A DNA stretch of 64,000 nt, taken from NCBI RefSeq assembly GCF_016919165.1, contig NZ_JAFFPS010000070.1, positions 1 through 64,000 of the forward strand, read 5' to 3'. This DNA comes from Leptospira chreensis (GTDB taxonomy: Bacteria; Spirochaetota; Leptospiria; Leptospirales; Leptospiraceae). Below, in pieces: positions 63,091-64,000 of this stretch. The position numbers were made by a program, and so were the translations under genes. The first letter of the stretch is position 1. Every line of letters begins with the position of its first letter. The notes beneath the pieces are model-generated. The model was given only the letters and a program-made list of their open reading frames with translations. It was not told the origin of the DNA and made no database searches.

Positions 63091-64000
63091 CTAGGCCATA
63101 TTGATACGAAAGATTAATTCGACAATCTGCACTCGTTTACTGTCGAATTTGTCGAATTTGTCGAATTTTTGCACCAAATACAGCATATGAATATGAATCT
63201 GCTGATAAATCAATTGAGAAATATGCTTGATGATTTCTTTCGGCACCATCTGCGAATCTTTGTTTGGAATTTGATCTGCTTTGATATTTAGAACAGGCTG
63301 CATTTTTAGAATTGCTTTTTTCTTTTTAGAATAAGCCTTGAAACTTACTGAAGTTGTAACCAACGGAGGAATGAATGCTCTTAAAAAATCAGACATATGC
63401 TTTCGTTTGTGGATCCAATGCAACATACAAATGACTCGATGAAATAGCTCAGAATTGGTTTCTGTTTCAGGGAACCTACTATAAGTCCTTTTCATGATGC
63501 GTTTGCTAATTTTGTGTTTTAGTTCGGATACAAATCCAAAGGATGACAAATCCCAATCAAGTTTATCTAGTTCTTGCCCATGCTCAGGCGCTTCTTCTCT
63601 TCCGCAATATCCAAAGTATTTTACTCCATCTCCTTTTATTTTCTGCATCCATAGCTTATTCGGCTTCCTTTTGGGACCATTTTGCTTTGGCAGATTGATC
63701 AATGATTTTACTAGTTCTTCCTTTAATTTCTTTTTAGTTCTTCTGATTTTCCCTTTTGGGATTAAAATATAACCATGTAGGTGAGGATTGTATTGTCCAT
63801 CTATCGCATTGCCTTCGAATGTCATGATTGGTATTTCTAGTCCTTTTATTTGATCTTGGTAAAACTCGCGATTTAAGTATTTCAATGTTCTCTCAAGAGC
63901 CACTTTTAATTCCTTCATATCAGCTTCTTTGTCTCCTCTGGTTAGGGTGAATGCATATCCAATGTATCCAATCTTACTATATACCTCATGGTTTTTCTTA
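63091..64000 (-). CDS. HUH-type rolling-circle replication protein (N-terminus beyond window)
   Basis: The frame is open to the right edge, so the N-terminus is missing; an internal ATG at 63918 is unlikely to be the start because motif 1 lies before it. Visible motifs in order: YAFTLT (Rep motif 1, near 63945), NPHLHGYIL (HUH metal-binding motif 2, near 63780) and VKYFGYCGRE (motif 3 with candidate catalytic tyrosines, near 63610). These are the three motifs of rolling-circle Rep and Gp2-like phage proteins. It would nick the origin strand and covalently hold its 5' end. The C-terminal third is basic and carries a KFD tripeptide repeat. Could serve a plasmid, a filamentous phage or a mobilisable element. 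Confidence 0.75.
   Translation of the reverse strand, partial: KKNHEVYSKIGYIGYAFTLTRGDKEADMKELKVALERTLKYLNREFYQDQIKGLEIPIMTFEGNAIDGQYNPHLHGYILIPKGKIRRTKKKLKEELVKSLINLPKQNGPKRKPNKLWMQKIKGDGVKYFGYCGREEAPEHGQELDKLDWDLSSFGFVSELKHKISKRIMKRTYSRFPETETNSELFHRVICMLHWIHKRKHMSDFLRAFIPPLVTTSVSFKAYSKKKKAILKMQPVLNIKADQIPNKDSQMVPKEIIKHISQLIYQQIHIHMLYLVQKFDKFDKFDSKRVQIVELIFRINMA
63142..63168. repeat. Three tandem 9-bp repeats inside the Rep gene
   Basis: GTCGAATTT is repeated three times in direct succession, encoding KFDKFDKFD on the minus strand. Being a multiple of three, length changes by slippage would keep the frame. Confidence 0.85.

Noticed and set aside
63142..63168. CRISPR-like or iteron repeat
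   Set aside because: Only three contiguous 9-bp units without spacers, inside a coding frame as KFD codons.
1..64000. tRNA, rRNA, CRISPR arrays or complete insertion sequences
   Set aside because: None recognised by eye; no transposase frame with a DDE or tyrosine signature other than the HUH protein at the right edge.

Overview
The window looks like spirochaete DNA, most likely from Leptospira. The reasons are a giant protein that resembles the Leptospira-restricted 'Lepto_longest' family (TIGR04388, from memory), many lipoproteins with relaxed spirochaetal lipoboxes, moderately AT-rich DNA and a characteristic pair of small winged-helix proteins. It reads as accessory DNA: a plasmid, a chromid or an integrated plasmid-like island. 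It carries a parA/parB pair with two matching palindromes, a decayed ardC antirestriction gene, two paralogous plasmid-type HTH proteins, remnants of a hipBA toxin-antitoxin pair, and a rolling-circle-type (HUH) replication or mobilisation protein cut by the right edge.

Region 1 (about 0.3-20 kb, minus strand) is one tightly packed defence-type operon. In transcription order it encodes a DUF1232-like small protein, an SNF2-family helicase, a 1588-residue adenine methylase, a YaaW-like/DnaJ fusion, two tiny proteins, a GmrSD-like DUF262/DUF1524 protein, a 2110-residue DEAD helicase with a DUF1998 zinc module and a degenerate nuclease-like tail, and a UvrD-family helicase with a RelE-like N-terminus. 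It shares parts with class 1 DISARM (SNF2 helicase plus methylase plus DUF1998 helicase) and with Druantia (giant DruE-like helicase), but matches neither canonical set.

Region 2 (20-29 kb) has a divergent unknown gene, the ardC pseudogene, an HTH protein, a possible origin or regulatory stretch, a four-gene block of exported proteins and lipoproteins, and the parAB partition locus with its palindromes.

Region 3 (28.4-46 kb, plus strand) is a polymorphic-toxin locus. Two accessory genes precede a protein of about 3600 residues with a variable C-terminal tail. Behind it stands an array of immunity-like genes and displaced toxin tails, separated by four copies of a diverged intergenic repeat of about 100 bp. 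The last module repeats about 420 residues of the giant protein and swaps its tail for an alpha/beta-hydrolase-like domain followed by a lipoprotein candidate immunity gene. It is bracketed by a second direct repeat.

Region 4 (46-61 kb) is a divergent envelope locus. On the minus strand are TPR proteins, a SurA-like lipoprotein, two Ig-like lipoproteins and two RND transporters. On the plus strand are a lipoprotein, a TolC-like channel, a lipoprotein adaptor and a small lipoprotein. Together they look like a complete tripartite efflux or export machine.

Region 5 (61-64 kb) holds a decayed surface-protein fragment, the second HTH paralogue, the hipB/hipA remnants and the HUH protein. No rRNA, tRNA, CRISPR array or intact insertion sequence was recognised.
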